This document shows positions 40,901-46,403 of a DNA stretch of 64,000 nt, piece by piece. The notes beneath the pieces were generated by a model that was given only the letters and a program-made list of their open reading frames with translations, was not told the origin of the DNA and ran no database searches. The position numbers and the translations under genes were made by a program. Source of the DNA: Petrosia ficiformis (Eukaryota > Porifera > Demospongiae > Haplosclerida > Petrosiidae); contig OX345638.1 in the NCBI GenBank assembly GCA_947044365.1, positions 3,705,201-3,769,200 of the forward strand. The letters run 5' to 3'. Within the stretch, counting starts at the first letter, position 1. Every line of letters starts with the position of its first letter.

Positions 40901-42665
40901 TTAAATGTTGTAACTAGTAAACAAGTTTCAAATAACTGTTTCCAAGAAAGTCAAGTTCCCCTTTTTGCTAATTAGAAGTTAATTAAACATGTCCAGTGTT
41001 AGATAATCTACAGGTATATATACATTGTATATATATATGTGTGTGTAAACATTGTTTTTATCAACATGTAAACAGTCATGTTATGAAAATTTATGAAAAA
41101 TGATAAATGTAAACTAATTCTCAATTAGTGTTAACAGAATGAAGTATTACTGTAATCAGGTTGTGATTTTTTATCTCTTGTGGTTTCAAAACTGATAACC
41201 CTACATACAGTGTGGGTGTAATTATTGTAGTTACAGTAAATCAAAATTTATAATAAAAATTAAGGAAGGGGCTGGCCAGTCAACTTTGTTTAGACCTGAA
41301 ATTGGAATTTTATTATTAATAACATAAATTTAAACATGCCTTTTATAAAATGGCATCACCCCTCATTAATAAATAGTGAGATGCTGAAATGTTTTATGTT
41401 TAGATTCTGCTACCAATAACATTTCAAGTCTACACCAGTGGCTTATGGTTAAATGGAATTGATCCAATTTTGTTTCTGTGCTTTATGATTTTGATATACA
41501 TATATATCTGTCATCACAGTTAGTTCTAGTTGTTTTGTAACTCTACAGGCCAATCTACTCAATGATTATGTAAACATGGAAAATTTGTCTCAGAAGTATT
41601 ATTCAGTAGAAGATCAACAGATTATATCATGTCTCACACAACAAGAAGTGAGTAATAAACATCAGAAATTTTATTTAGCATGAAAATAAAATTATCCAAA
41701 TAGTTATATTTTACAACTTGCTTTTCCTTCTGCTGATGTGCACTCATAAATGAAGTGGCTTGTTATTATGTGGTACTAGTGCTATCGTGATGTTACAATA
41801 TATCATTCATGAGATATCATATTGCAATTTGTTTATATTGTGGAAGAGAAATAAGTATATAGAGCTGGGATCAGCAATTAGTCAATCAATCGATATTGAA
41901 AATTCTTCTGATTATCGATTGTAAGTCTGTGATATCGATTATGTTAATTACCCAGAAGTCATACATGCAACAGCAAGTAATGTACAATAATTATGGAAGA
42001 GACTGGAATCCTTTTTGATCATCAAATGGGAGGAGTTTCCTGCATTAATTGACTTAATTGGGCTGATTACTTCTTTTGATTTTAATCGATTATCAATTGA
42101 TTTGAAATTAGTGATAATTGATTTCAGATCTCGGCCCTAGAAATAAGGGATATTTTATTCCAAAACAGTAAATACATGTATATATATACATGTATATATA
42201 CATTACTCATTTAATGGTGATGTCGCGACAACATATATAATTATATTACATCACACATAAAATGACATGACATATGACACAAGCACAGACTTAACTTTTA
42301 AGCCTGTTATCCACATTAGTGATGTACCAATAAGATATTTTACCGATATTCCAATAAACCAATAATTACTTTAGATATGTACCAATAACTGATACCAATC
42401 CAATATTCTCTGGTTTCTGTAATAATGAGTGTTTCCTCAATCAAGCAATTATTAATGATGCTATAATCACAAGAAAAGACACACCTTTTACAGTATTGGT
42501 AACATTGTTCAGAAATAACTGATTCTAAAAATAATGGTTGATATCAATTACTCATCTGATTATTGGTAGTACAACACTAATCCACATGTTTAATTTTATC
42601 TCTAGGTTATGTTATTGTTGTCAGCACCAGCAGCTCCATTATTCAAGACTCAAGTGCAAGAATAA
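6061..42665 (+). CDS. COG3: conserved oligomeric Golgi complex subunit 3 (Sec34 family)
   Basis: Lobe A subunit of the COG tether acting in retrograde intra-Golgi vesicle traffic. Coding exons: 6061-6198, 7197-7280, 8684-8745, 8863-9028, 10012-10179, 15502-15630, 24893-24982, 26423-26466, 27626-27752, 28549-28640, 29221-29326, 29947-29980, 30882-30961, 32004-32081, 34383-34463, 34895-35053, 35885-35974, 36550-36670, 39633-39757, 40490-40664, 40754-40881, 41549-41647 and 42606-42665. Every junction is GT-AG and all phases close to 811 residues (human about 828). Landmarks: the Sec34 N-terminal helical region (about 70-230), [16 protein letters not shown] (about 450-465), [13 protein letters not shown] (about 518-530), [20 protein letters not shown] (from 577) and [16 protein letters not shown] (near 745). 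Introns 5 (5.3 kb) and 6 (9.3 kb) are inflated by transposons. No broken exon was seen, so the gene is probably functional. Confidence 0.95.
6199..7196. other. COG3 intron 1
   Basis: AT-rich, with several TACATGTA words (6535-6560, 7045-7060). No gene, RNA or mobile element could be supported. Confidence 0.4.
7361..7735. mobile_element. MITE family A, rearranged copy 2
   Basis: The left part (7361-7640) runs forward with GGGCCATCCCTATGATTGC, GTTAAGGAAGT and CAATTAATGGGCATGGCATG. It is followed at about 7660-7735 by an outer end in reverse orientation (TATCCTATGATTGCTTTGTGG). The two halves form an inverted arrangement not seen in the other copies. Lies in COG3 intron 2. Confidence 0.6.
8135..8303. 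repeat. 92-bp direct tandem duplication
   Basis: Two near-identical units begin at 8135 and 8227 (CACCCAGACAAAGTTTGCAA), differing at a few positions. Non-coding, in COG3 intron 2. Confidence 0.8.
9158..9372. repeat. dispersed repeat, copy 1 (copy 2 at 57109-57287)
   Basis: About 200 bp shared with 57109-57287, including TTCATTAAATATGGTTGA and AGTAAACTGCACTTCATTTG. No terminal repeats or coding capacity seen; the family is unknown. Confidence 0.6.
9373..9774. mobile_element. MITE with about 40-bp terminal inverted repeats
   Basis: Both ends read inward TATATGTGACCGAATTTGCG followed by AAAATCAGGCTTA, identical for 33 bp and extending to about 41 bp with one mismatch. The outermost TA/TATA could be a Tc1/mariner-type target duplication. 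No transposase reading frame inside. Lies in COG3 intron 4. Confidence 0.8.
10629..11514. mobile_element. non-autonomous DNA transposon with CAGAGTCAGAAATAA ends
   Basis: Perfect 15-bp terminal inverted repeats CAGAGTCAGAAATAA (10629-10643 and complement 11500-11514), flanked on both sides by TATATG. No transposase homology in the 886-bp interior. Its right end touches the left end of the Ginger-like element, so the right-hand TATATG overlaps that element's first bases. Confidence 0.7.
11886..12501 (-). pseudogene. Ulp1-like (C48) cysteine protease of the Ginger-like element, frameshifted
   Basis: Reads [19 protein letters not shown], then [10 protein letters not shown] (catalytic His), IYDSLSQF (Asp), and after the break [17 protein letters not shown] (oxyanion Gln and catalytic Cys), ending in a tail with [10 protein letters not shown]. 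This is the standard His-Asp-Gln-Cys order of the SUMO-protease fold. A 34-bp exact tandem duplication (12178-12245) lies between the Asp and Cys blocks and shifts the frame, splitting the protein into two overlapping frames. All four active-site blocks are otherwise preserved, so inactivation looks recent. Confidence 0.75.
12178..12245. repeat. exact 34-bp tandem duplication inside the protease frame
   Basis: Units 12178-12211 and 12212-12245 are identical (each starts GTGTGAACAATGGAAGCA). Because 34 is not a multiple of 3, the second copy shifts the frame of the Ulp1-like gene. Confidence 0.92.
12665..12800 (-). pseudogene. Cys-rich (CXC/tesmin-like) segment of the Ginger-like element
   Basis: One minus-strand frame reads [18 protein letters not shown] followed by [15 protein letters not shown]. 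The CSTC..C..CH.G..C spacing recalls the Cys-rich module often placed between an integrase and a Ulp1 protease in invertebrate transposon proteins. It is short and separated from its neighbours by stops or introns. Assignment is by pattern only. Confidence 0.45.
12877..13107 (-). pseudogene. integrase C-terminal region, Ginger/KRBA2-like
   Basis: 76-residue frame with [20 protein letters not shown], then [17 protein letters not shown], and an ending [16 protein letters not shown]. The GD.VS......DR...D..RLPC pattern is typical of the segment following the integrase core in KRBA2/Ginger-type proteins. Upstream, at about 13380-13295, the same strand encodes [19 protein letters not shown], matching the HH half of an H2C2 integrase zinc finger; the CC half and DDE core are absent. 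Confidence 0.5.
13462..13701 (-). pseudogene. N-terminal domain of a KRBA2/Ginger-like transposase
   Basis: 79-residue frame starting [19 protein letters not shown], with [19 protein letters not shown] near its end. Layout and length resemble the small N-terminal domain preceding H2C2 integrases in KRBA2-like proteins. It starts with an ATG near the right end of the element and ends at a possible donor (GTATGAAT at about 13467). The family assignment is tentative. Confidence 0.45.
14788..14910. repeat. six-unit palindromic tandem repeat
   Basis: Units of about 19-21 bp built on GATGTCGGATATAGTATATC, each itself close to a palindrome, with alternating GACGTCTGATATGATATC variants. Non-coding. 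Confidence 0.8.
14970..15066. repeat. long near-perfect hairpin
   Basis: Perfect 24-bp arms at 14986-15009 and 15027-15050 (beginning GGTCTCTACTAGATTTATCA) around a 17-nt loop, with further outer complementarity (TATACACC...GGTGTATA). It could be a transposon remnant or a structured transcript; no gene is associated. Confidence 0.8.
16668..17709 (+). pseudogene. Tc1/mariner (DD34E) transposase pseudogene
   Basis: Starts ATG-CCT with [18 protein letters not shown] and a helix-turn-helix half followed by the IGRPLKL motif. Catalytic blocks follow: [11 protein letters not shown] (first Asp), [18 protein letters not shown] (second Asp) and [15 protein letters not shown] (Glu), with 34 residues between the second Asp and the Glu, hence DD34E. 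The tail continues at 17535-17709 ([17 protein letters not shown]). A TGA at 16806-16808, a frameshift near 17200-17260 and stops at about 17492 break it. Clear flanking inverted repeats were not found; CGTACGTACGTA runs lie upstream. Confidence 0.85.
18653..19481. mobile_element. non-autonomous hAT element with exact 8-bp target duplication
   Basis: Left end TAGTGTTGTTTTAGTTG; right end complement TAGTGTTTACCAAAACTAAG. It is flanked by ATTTCAAT on both sides (18645-18652 and 19482-19489), an exact 8-bp target duplication. It lies within the larger hAT element and is itself interrupted by a pogo-type MITE at about 18855-19323. Confidence 0.85.
18855..19323 (-). mobile_element. pogo-like MITE with relic DNA-binding region
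   Basis: Ends TACCGTATTTTCC (left) and complement TACCATATTTTCC (right), pogo-type termini at a TA site. A minus-strand frame includes [18 protein letters not shown], which resembles the start of the CENP-B/pogo helix-turn-helix. The interior is also rich in CCGGCCTC/GACCCGGCC words near both ends. No catalytic domain. Nested inside the hAT element at 18653-19481. Confidence 0.65.
19771..20384. repeat. 13-copy minisatellite (TCCTGGCCAGCAGTGG core)
   Basis: Thirteen copies of TCCTGGCCAGCAGTG (first 19771, last about 20370, one with TCCTGGTCAG), spaced about 40-55 bp apart, separated by AAGGAGGAGGAAGAG-type purine tracts of variable length. Strand asymmetry is strong (purine on plus). It is open in more than one frame on both strands because the unit lacks stops, so openness here is not proof of coding. 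Confidence 0.9.
19985..21107 (-). CDS. unidentified minus-strand gene entering the minisatellite
   Basis: Proposed exons 21107-20962 and 20683 onward, joined in phase by GT-AG sites. The first reads [20 protein letters not shown] and onward to HRHIMEQE; the second begins [20 protein letters not shown]. From there the frame stays open through [16 protein letters not shown] and into the minisatellite, giving repeats of TAGQDR...PSSSSS, until 19985. A donor at 20590 (G/GTGAGT) could end the exon earlier. I do not recognise the protein. The first two exons look coding (no stops, good splice sites, mixed composition), but no start codon or terminal exon could be fixed. It may be a host gene fragment carried by the hAT element. 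Confidence 0.4.
21333..23036 (-). pseudogene. coiled-coil and BEN-domain module of the hAT element
   Basis: Exons about 23036-22482 and 22414-21333, with a phase-1 junction. The first contains imperfect repeats around AGQICTD...QSPVAKHSP (four GQI blocks) and a Ser/Thr-rich linker. Next comes a coiled coil ([20 protein letters not shown]), then a linker, and a C-terminal BEN-like region: [19 protein letters not shown], then [19 protein letters not shown] and [14 protein letters not shown] domains bind DNA or proteins in chromatin and poxvirus factories. The frame is broken by an apparent 1-nt slip in a 7-T run (22160-22166), a TGA at 21521-21523 and a shift near 21489. [14 protein letters not shown] tail ends at 21333. 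These are either decay or assembly errors. Confidence 0.55.
23383..24121 (-). pseudogene. BED-finger hAT transposase relic (ZBED-like), N-terminal half
   Basis: Starts [20 protein letters not shown] with the BED-type W/F residues and KRFTCLLC, then [16 protein letters not shown]. The catalytic start is [19 protein letters not shown] (first Asp), then [14 protein letters not shown] (second Asp) and [18 protein letters not shown] (C..H block), ending [18 protein letters not shown] at a GTACTT donor (23382). Several frameshifts interrupt it, for example between 23890 and 23990 and near 23578. The remaining RNase H Glu block and the hATC dimerisation domain are absent; the next exon downstream is the BEN module. 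Confidence 0.75.
24166..24348. mobile_element. MITE with AAGGCTGGTTCACAAT ends
   Basis: Perfect inverted ends AAGGCTGGTTCACAAT at 24166 and complement ending 24348, differing by one base over the first 19. 183 bp, no coding capacity. Inserted just upstream of the hAT transposase start. Confidence 0.8.
24474..24892. other. rest of COG3 intron 6 with a half copy of the fold-back repeat
   Basis: About 24738-24865 matches one arm of the fold-back family (GTGGTTTGTTTAATTTTGG, CATCTTCTTTAATTTT). Nothing else recognised apart from TACATGTA runs at 24547-24560. Confidence 0.5.
24983..26422. other. COG3 intron 7
   Basis: Contains an AT microsatellite (25336-25395), a CA/CAGA microsatellite (25940-26002) and, directly after it, a TACCCTTCCGCCTACGC...GCGAGGGTA hairpin (26012-26046). 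The same microsatellite-plus-hairpin pairing occurs inverted at 37619-37695. No gene. Confidence 0.5.
25940..26046. repeat. CA-repeat linked to CGAGGGTAA hairpin
   Basis: (CA)n grading into CAGA repeats, followed by ACGATTACCGTACCCTTCC and GCGGCGAGGGTAATG. The mirror-image arrangement, GCGTAGGCGGAGGGTTA then TG/TGTC repeats, is at 37625-37695, so the pair is probably one dispersed family. Confidence 0.6.
26467..27625. other. COG3 intron 8
   Basis: Contains a hAT MITE (27146-27472) and, at about 26937-26995, a CCCCTGCCAGCATAGGC...GAGGGTTGCGG stretch related to the GAGGGTTA hairpin family. No gene. Confidence 0.5.
27146..27472. mobile_element. non-autonomous hAT element, exact 8-bp target duplication
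   Basis: Left end TAGTGATGTGTGTTACATAT; right end complement TAGAGATGTGCGATACAACT. Flanked by GTAATAAT at 27138-27145 and 27473-27480, an exact 8-bp duplication. 327 bp, AT-rich, without a transposase. Confidence 0.85.
27908..28152. mobile_element. hairpin repeat family C, copy 2
   Basis: Shares GTCATGATGAAGCCACCCTT, the GTGTGCAC block and the paired GCTTATAATCACC / GTGATTATAA arms with 2034-2242. The hairpin core recurs again at 28385-28480. Confidence 0.65.
28640..28800. repeat. AT-rich microsatellite tract in COG3 intron 10
   Basis: Long (TA)n-like tract, mainly 28690-28785, after the donor at 28641. No gene; open frames here are artefacts of the repeat. Confidence 0.7.
29441..29830 (+). 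mobile_element. MITE family A, copy 3
   Basis: Most complete copy. It runs from GGCCCGTAGGGCCATCC and CCCTATGATTGCTTTCCC through TTGCGCGAGTATGCGTTGTA, CATTCCCGGGGGCTTGG and TTAATGGGCGTGGCGCG to GGACACCACAAAGCAGTCAT. Lies in COG3 intron 11, about 110 bp upstream of the exon at 29947. Confidence 0.8.
29981..30881. other. COG3 intron 12
   Basis: No gene or full element seen. A short direct repeat, CTTATACCAATATGGTGCAC, occurs twice at about 30589-30636. Confidence 0.4.
31091..31314. mobile_element. hAT-like MITE, copy 1 (copy 2 at 45285-45512)
   Basis: Ends CAGTGTTTTTGACAAGC and complement CAGAGTTTTTGATAAC. The interior includes TTGGGCCAGTGGCACAGTTA and AATGGCACACACACTA. Flanks ATGTACAT and ATGTACTG agree at 6 of 8 bases. 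Copy 2 has an exact 8-bp duplication, which supports the boundaries used here. Confidence 0.75.
31483..31684. mobile_element. MITE with TACCGTAA ends
   Basis: Left end TACCGTAAATCGGAAATATT; right end complement TACCGTAATTCGGGAAAATT. 202 bp, rich in TTTCG and CGAATA words, no coding capacity. Lies in COG3 intron 13. Confidence 0.75.
32820..33336 (-). mobile_element. MITE family A, reverse copy
   Basis: Right end in reverse orientation: CACGCTACGCCCATTAATTG, GACCGAGCCCCCAGGAATG, ACTACGTATACAACACA and CAATTATAGGGATGGCCCTA. Its other end (AACATCCCTATATTTGCTTT) lies at about 32840. Longer than the other copies, probably by an internal insertion. Confidence 0.65.
33380..33935. mobile_element. degraded MITE A derivatives in inverted arrangement
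   Basis: Contains AAGCTCTACTGACCAGCAGG forward, then TTAATTGACTGAGCCCCTCG in reverse, ending ACCAAAAAGCAATTATAGAG. Probably two partial copies joined head to head. Confidence 0.5.
34022..34302. mobile_element. fold-back element with about 130-bp arms
   Basis: Left arm (34022-34140) and right arm (34170-34302) are reverse complements over nearly their whole length: GGTTGGGAGGCTAACATAGG on the left and CCTATGTTAGCCTCCCAACC on the right, with a short spacer. Single-arm copies are at 15-150, 24738-24865 and 50490-50625. 3' of the arms lies TTTTATTGAAAATG. Confidence 0.85.
35054..36549. other. COG3 introns 16 and 17
   Basis: The introns either side of the exon at 35885-35974. No mobile element with clear ends. 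A three-fold short repeat of ATTGCCACAA lies at 36047-36075. An open frame at 36134-36439 with a few Cys pairs is not supported as a gene. Confidence 0.35.
37922..38505. mobile_element. DNA transposon with about 60-bp inverted ends and an exon-like cargo
   Basis: Ends read inward GTAGTCTCGTCCCCAGC, then AACGAGYGAGAGGGCGTCTG and GCACACTAAGT on both sides, about 60 bp with few mismatches. TTACTTC lies directly outside both ends (37915-37921 and 38506-38512), a 7-bp target duplication. Inside, 38101-38278 reads like an exon on the plus strand with AG and GT flanks: [20 protein letters not shown], then [20 protein letters not shown]. Confidence 0.8.
38100..38280 (+). pseudogene. exon-like fragment with CxxC..C motif inside the TIR element
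   Basis: Open between TTATCGTAG and a possible CAG/GTTAGT donor. Encodes [20 protein letters not shown], then [16 protein letters not shown] and PCYRKLEN, a short Cys-containing stretch before a helix, as seen in several invertebrate regulatory and transposon-derived proteins. No start or partner exon inside the element. Origin unknown. Confidence 0.4.
38759..39097 (+). pseudogene. Cys-rich gene fragment (transposon-like family)
   Basis: 112-residue open frame with [16 protein letters not shown] and [15 protein letters not shown] (a CxxC...CxxC knuckle), then [12 protein letters not shown]. It recalls the C-terminal zinc/OB region of expanded transposon-associated families of sponges and cnidarians, from memory of the pattern only. 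Open frame continues upstream (about 38725) without a clear start. It is unlikely to be a COG3 exon because COG3 homology closes without it. Confidence 0.35.
39288..39530. mobile_element. MITE with AATGCACT...AGTGCATT ends and central palindrome
   Basis: Ends read inward ATGAATGCACTAAAGTGCAG and complement ATGAATGCACTGAAGTGCAG, then AACCCT. In the middle (39428-39465) is a perfect palindrome, CCTAGGATAAAAAATT with its inverse. Non-coding. Confidence 0.7.
40882..42605. other. COG3 introns 21 and 22
   Basis: Apart from the exon at 41549-41647 this holds a hAT MITE (41856-42139), a TACATGTA run (42173-42200) and, at 42318-42410, a region of repeated ACCAATAA words. No other gene. Confidence 0.45.
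41856..42139. mobile_element. non-autonomous hAT element, exact 8-bp target duplication
   Basis: Left end TATATAGAGCTGGGATCAG; right end complement TAGGGCCGAGATCTGAAATC. Flanked by GAAATAAG at 41848-41855 and 42140-42147. Interior contains ATCGATTAT-type words in both orientations. Lies in the last COG3 intron. Confidence 0.8.
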
Positions 42666-44136
42666 GATTAGTTTATGTATGCAGAAGACATTAACATTTT
42701 TTTGCTACAATATTGTGTATACTAAGATGCAATGATCGTATGGCTATAGCTCAGATTCATTTCTATAATAGTAAAAGAAACACAACGTTGTACACTCTGT
42801 GTTTGTAGTTACAATTAATTTTACTATGCTAGAAATATCATGCTAAAACTTCTTTAATGGTTTCAGGCATAGAAATTAATTTTGGAAGGAAAGAAGTTGG
42901 CAAATTTTCAACTGTAGTAGACTTTGTGTAATTGATGTGGACATGCAAGACATTTCAAACAACTGCTACAAACCATTACTTCTTTGGTGTGTCAGGTGCT
43001 GTGTTGCCCTGTTATCTATCTTGTTGAGTGCTGGTTTCTATAGCTAGACGCCTCAGTGCCTGTTGTGTTCTAGATGCCAATCTGCATCTGAGGACCTCAC
43101 CTGAGATACACAAGGCACTTACATGTTCAATTTCTGCCTTTGACTCACACACAAACATTACTGTAACCCTCTATCTACAAGTTATTGTTTAAAATGACTT
43201 CAATGATTTCCTGTTAATCAATTTCAAATCTACAAACTTTCGTCAATTTCTGTGAAGTTGAGATAGATAACCAAAAATAGATCCAGATCTTCAAAGACAT
43301 ATTGCTCTCATTACTTGTATTCTCCCAATAACTGCTGTACAGTAGGTTTCCACCTTATTTTAGAAAACTCAACTGTCATTACGTCAAAACTAATGTTCAT
43401 GCTCATACTATATTGAGGTTTGAAGATTGTTTAACAGATTTTTCATCATCATTTTTGCATTTTGAGGTCCCGAAATTAATTGCTTTAATAATTGAACAAA
43501 ATCAAAAATTAATGCATTAATGCTTTTCTTGTACCACTATGTATGTACTCCTGCTAGATTGGATTGTGACTTGTTAACTTGGGATTAGTCTTCACTCTTC
43601 AAGTTGAGGATAACAAAAATGGTATGGAGAAGCCTCTGAAGACATGAAAGAAATCTGGGCATAGTCACTGAACCAAGAGTGGAGTTCAAATATAAACCAT
43701 ATACATGTAGTTAAGCCTGGTTTCCATTTAGTATTGAACAGTCTTCTCAGTATTACAAGACTATTTCTGACCATTTGGGAACCTAATGTTGTGTTCTAGA
43801 TATGCCCATCTGCATCCCAGGACCTCGGCAATAATTGTGAATGTGTTGTTTTCTAATCACACTTGTGGCAAAGGTTCTGTACCACAAGTGCATGCACTAA
43901 AATGTTTCAACCTGATTTGTCAATTACGTTATTATCTTTTTGTCCATGCAAAATGATGGTAATAAATTGTAGTAAAAGACCAAACCAAAATTAAAAAAAA
44001 AAAATAATGTACATGTAGTCACAATAATTATTCTACATTATAGTTTATGAACCCTTTTAACAAAGAAGAGTACTTCTGAAATTTATAGAAGCATGCACCT
44101 TCTTGCAATTGGTACCGTCAAAGATACTACTACTTT

Positions 44137-44495
44137 TTATGGCTAGCAGGGCCATCCCATTTTCCATGGGGTGGGATCTACATGTATATATAAATATTCT
44201 TGTTACACTAACACCCGTGTTGTATACATAGTTAAGGAAGTTGTGTCATTCTGGGGGCTCGGCCAATTAATAGTCATGGCAACACATGCTCTTGCTCTAC
44301 AAACAAGGAGGAAGGAATTCAAGAAAGCTAATGAGTTTAGTTTACATAGAAAATAGTTGTTCTAGCTAAAATGTATTCCTCAAGTTCTAAAAGATAGCAG
44401 ATAATCAAAATAATAGCTTCAGGTATGAAAAACATCCGTGATTACGGAATGATGACACCCCAAAGCAATACTTTTCTCCATATATCTTGCTATTT
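44137..44495 (+). mobile_element. MITE family A, copy at 44 kb
   Basis: TTTTTATGGCTAGCAGGGCC, then GTTAAGGAAGTTGTGTCATT, GGGGGCTCGGCCAATTAATA and an end with ACCCCAAAGCAATACTTTTC. More diverged than the copy at 29441. Confidence 0.65.
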
Positions 44496-45217
44496 AAATC
44501 ACTCTTCTTCATGCCTTCAGTAATTTTGGACTTACATACAATTTCGTACATTAGCTATATTTGTTCATTTTGAACCATCAATAGCAAGCGAAAGCACTCA
44601 ACGTTTAAGAAATACATATCATTGCTAAAGGGTTAACACTTAAGTGTCATAAATAATAATTATTACTCGTTATTACATTTTCATAATTAATACATAAATC
44701 CTCATCTTAGACTTCTTCACTACTGTGTGTGTGTGTGTGTGTATGTGTGAGTAAGTGAGGAAAAAGAGAAAGTGGTTACCTACATAGTACATACATGTAT
44801 AATTTTACAAATGTAGTAGAGTATAATAATTACAGAAGTTGCAAACACTTAAATACATGTAGTTCAAGCCAAGCCTTCGTGTACAATATAATTACAAACT
44901 GAAAGAACATGTTGGGATATCAAAATCAAAAAAAGCACATATATAAACAAGATTGACATTGTACCTCAACAAGCAACCACTTCTTATAAATAATACTGTA
45001 GCCACTTGTATAAGGTGATAAGGTGATATGGAAGAAGTTAGTATAATTTTTAAATGTCTTGTTTGCATGTCAATTCAATATCAGACCCAAAAGCAATTTT
45101 ATGTAAGTAAATATCTTCATATGAAACCACACAACCATACATGTAGTTGCATTAACACGTTTATATCCACATTAACACTATTACGAGCCTCATTCAGATA
45201 ATTTTGCTTTCACATTT

Positions 45218-45221
<4 letters not shown>

Positions 45222-45280
<59 letters not shown>
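45222..45280. repeat. (AT)n microsatellite
   Basis: About 28 uninterrupted AT units, directly abutting the target duplication of the MITE at 45285. Confidence 0.9.
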
Positions 45281-45284
<4 letters not shown>

Positions 45285-45512
45285 CAGTGTTTTTGATAAG
45301 CTCATATGGCACACCATTGGCCCAAAGAGCTTTTTATTTGGCATTGCACAGTTCTCTCATTGGGCCAGTGGCACAGTTACATGTAATTTTGATTATACTG
45401 TCACTAACAACATTAACTCTTAGTTAAGTGGCTCAAAATGTATTTCCAATGGCACACACACTAGCCAGTTTTGAGCCAATTTGGCCCATGCTTCAAAACT
45501 TCAAAAACTCTG
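45285..45512. mobile_element. hAT-like MITE, copy 2, exact 8-bp target duplication
   Basis: Same interior as 31091-31314 (TTGGGCCAGTGGCACAGTTA, AATGGCACACACACTA). Ends CAGTGTTTTTGATAAG and complement CAGAGTTTTTGAAG. Flanked by ATATGTAC at 45277-45284 and 45513-45520. Confidence 0.85.
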
Positions 45513-46403
45513 ATATGTACCTTTAATAATGAAATGACATGTATATATAGACATATACACAACATGTACATGTAAGAACATGGAAATTAATCTTAATAAT
45601 CCTTGTTGAGGTAATGCAGTACAGAAGGTCAGTCATTAATAAAATTATATTATATTAAATTATTAATTAATAAGGGTTTGGTTTTGACAAATGGTGTCCA
45701 GTCATCATCAATGATTGTGAAGTGGCTGAAAGTATTTAGAAGCTCAGGTTAAGTGAATACCCTCTAAGTCATGGATCATTTGTTACTCTTTTCTTCCTAC
45801 AAAATTTGAAAACATCGCTACAATCAGTGGTGTGGAAACAGCCAGTCATGCAGGACATTGTCCGACAAATCTAGTGAATGTCTGGTAAATTGAATCTGAA
45901 CTGTATACAAAGTATATGGGAGTAGGACAAGAGTGGTGAAAATAGGTCAAAATGTCCGGTAGTTGGCTCACTATTTCTACACCCCTGGCTAAAATATGGT
46001 ACTTGTAACTCACTCCATGTCAGAATCATAAATAGCATCTGCTCTAAGATGACTCATACAGTTTCAATGAATTGGATGGGATTTTACATGCTAATGATGC
46101 TATATACATGTACCTCCCTAATTGTGGGTACCTGTTCTAATATATTACAAGAAAGCATATACCAGAGTATTTTTTTTGTAGAGGTACTAGGGGAAGGCGC
46201 CGTACTTTTCTAACTTCAAGAGGGGAGGGAGTGTCTGGGGCATCCTTCCACCAGGACAATTTTGAAATATAGATTGCTTCCCAAGACATTTAACAGAGTT
46301 TATACAGTTGAATGGTCTCTTTGTACATGTATGAGAGGGAAAATCCTTGGTCTCTTCTCCCCCTATCTGAAGCCCTGAGTTCAAATACATGTATATCACA
46401 TAC

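Larger units (their letters stand above)
42666..46403. other. intergenic region between COG3 and TPT1 (convergent 3' ends)
   Basis: No gene supported. Contains a MITE A copy (44137-44495), a TG microsatellite (44725-44748), an AT microsatellite (45222-45280) and the second copy of the CAGTGTTTTTGA MITE (45285-45512). The 3' UTRs of both genes must end here, but no unambiguous polyadenylation signal was assigned. A final TPT1 exon may lie near the right edge. Confidence 0.5.
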
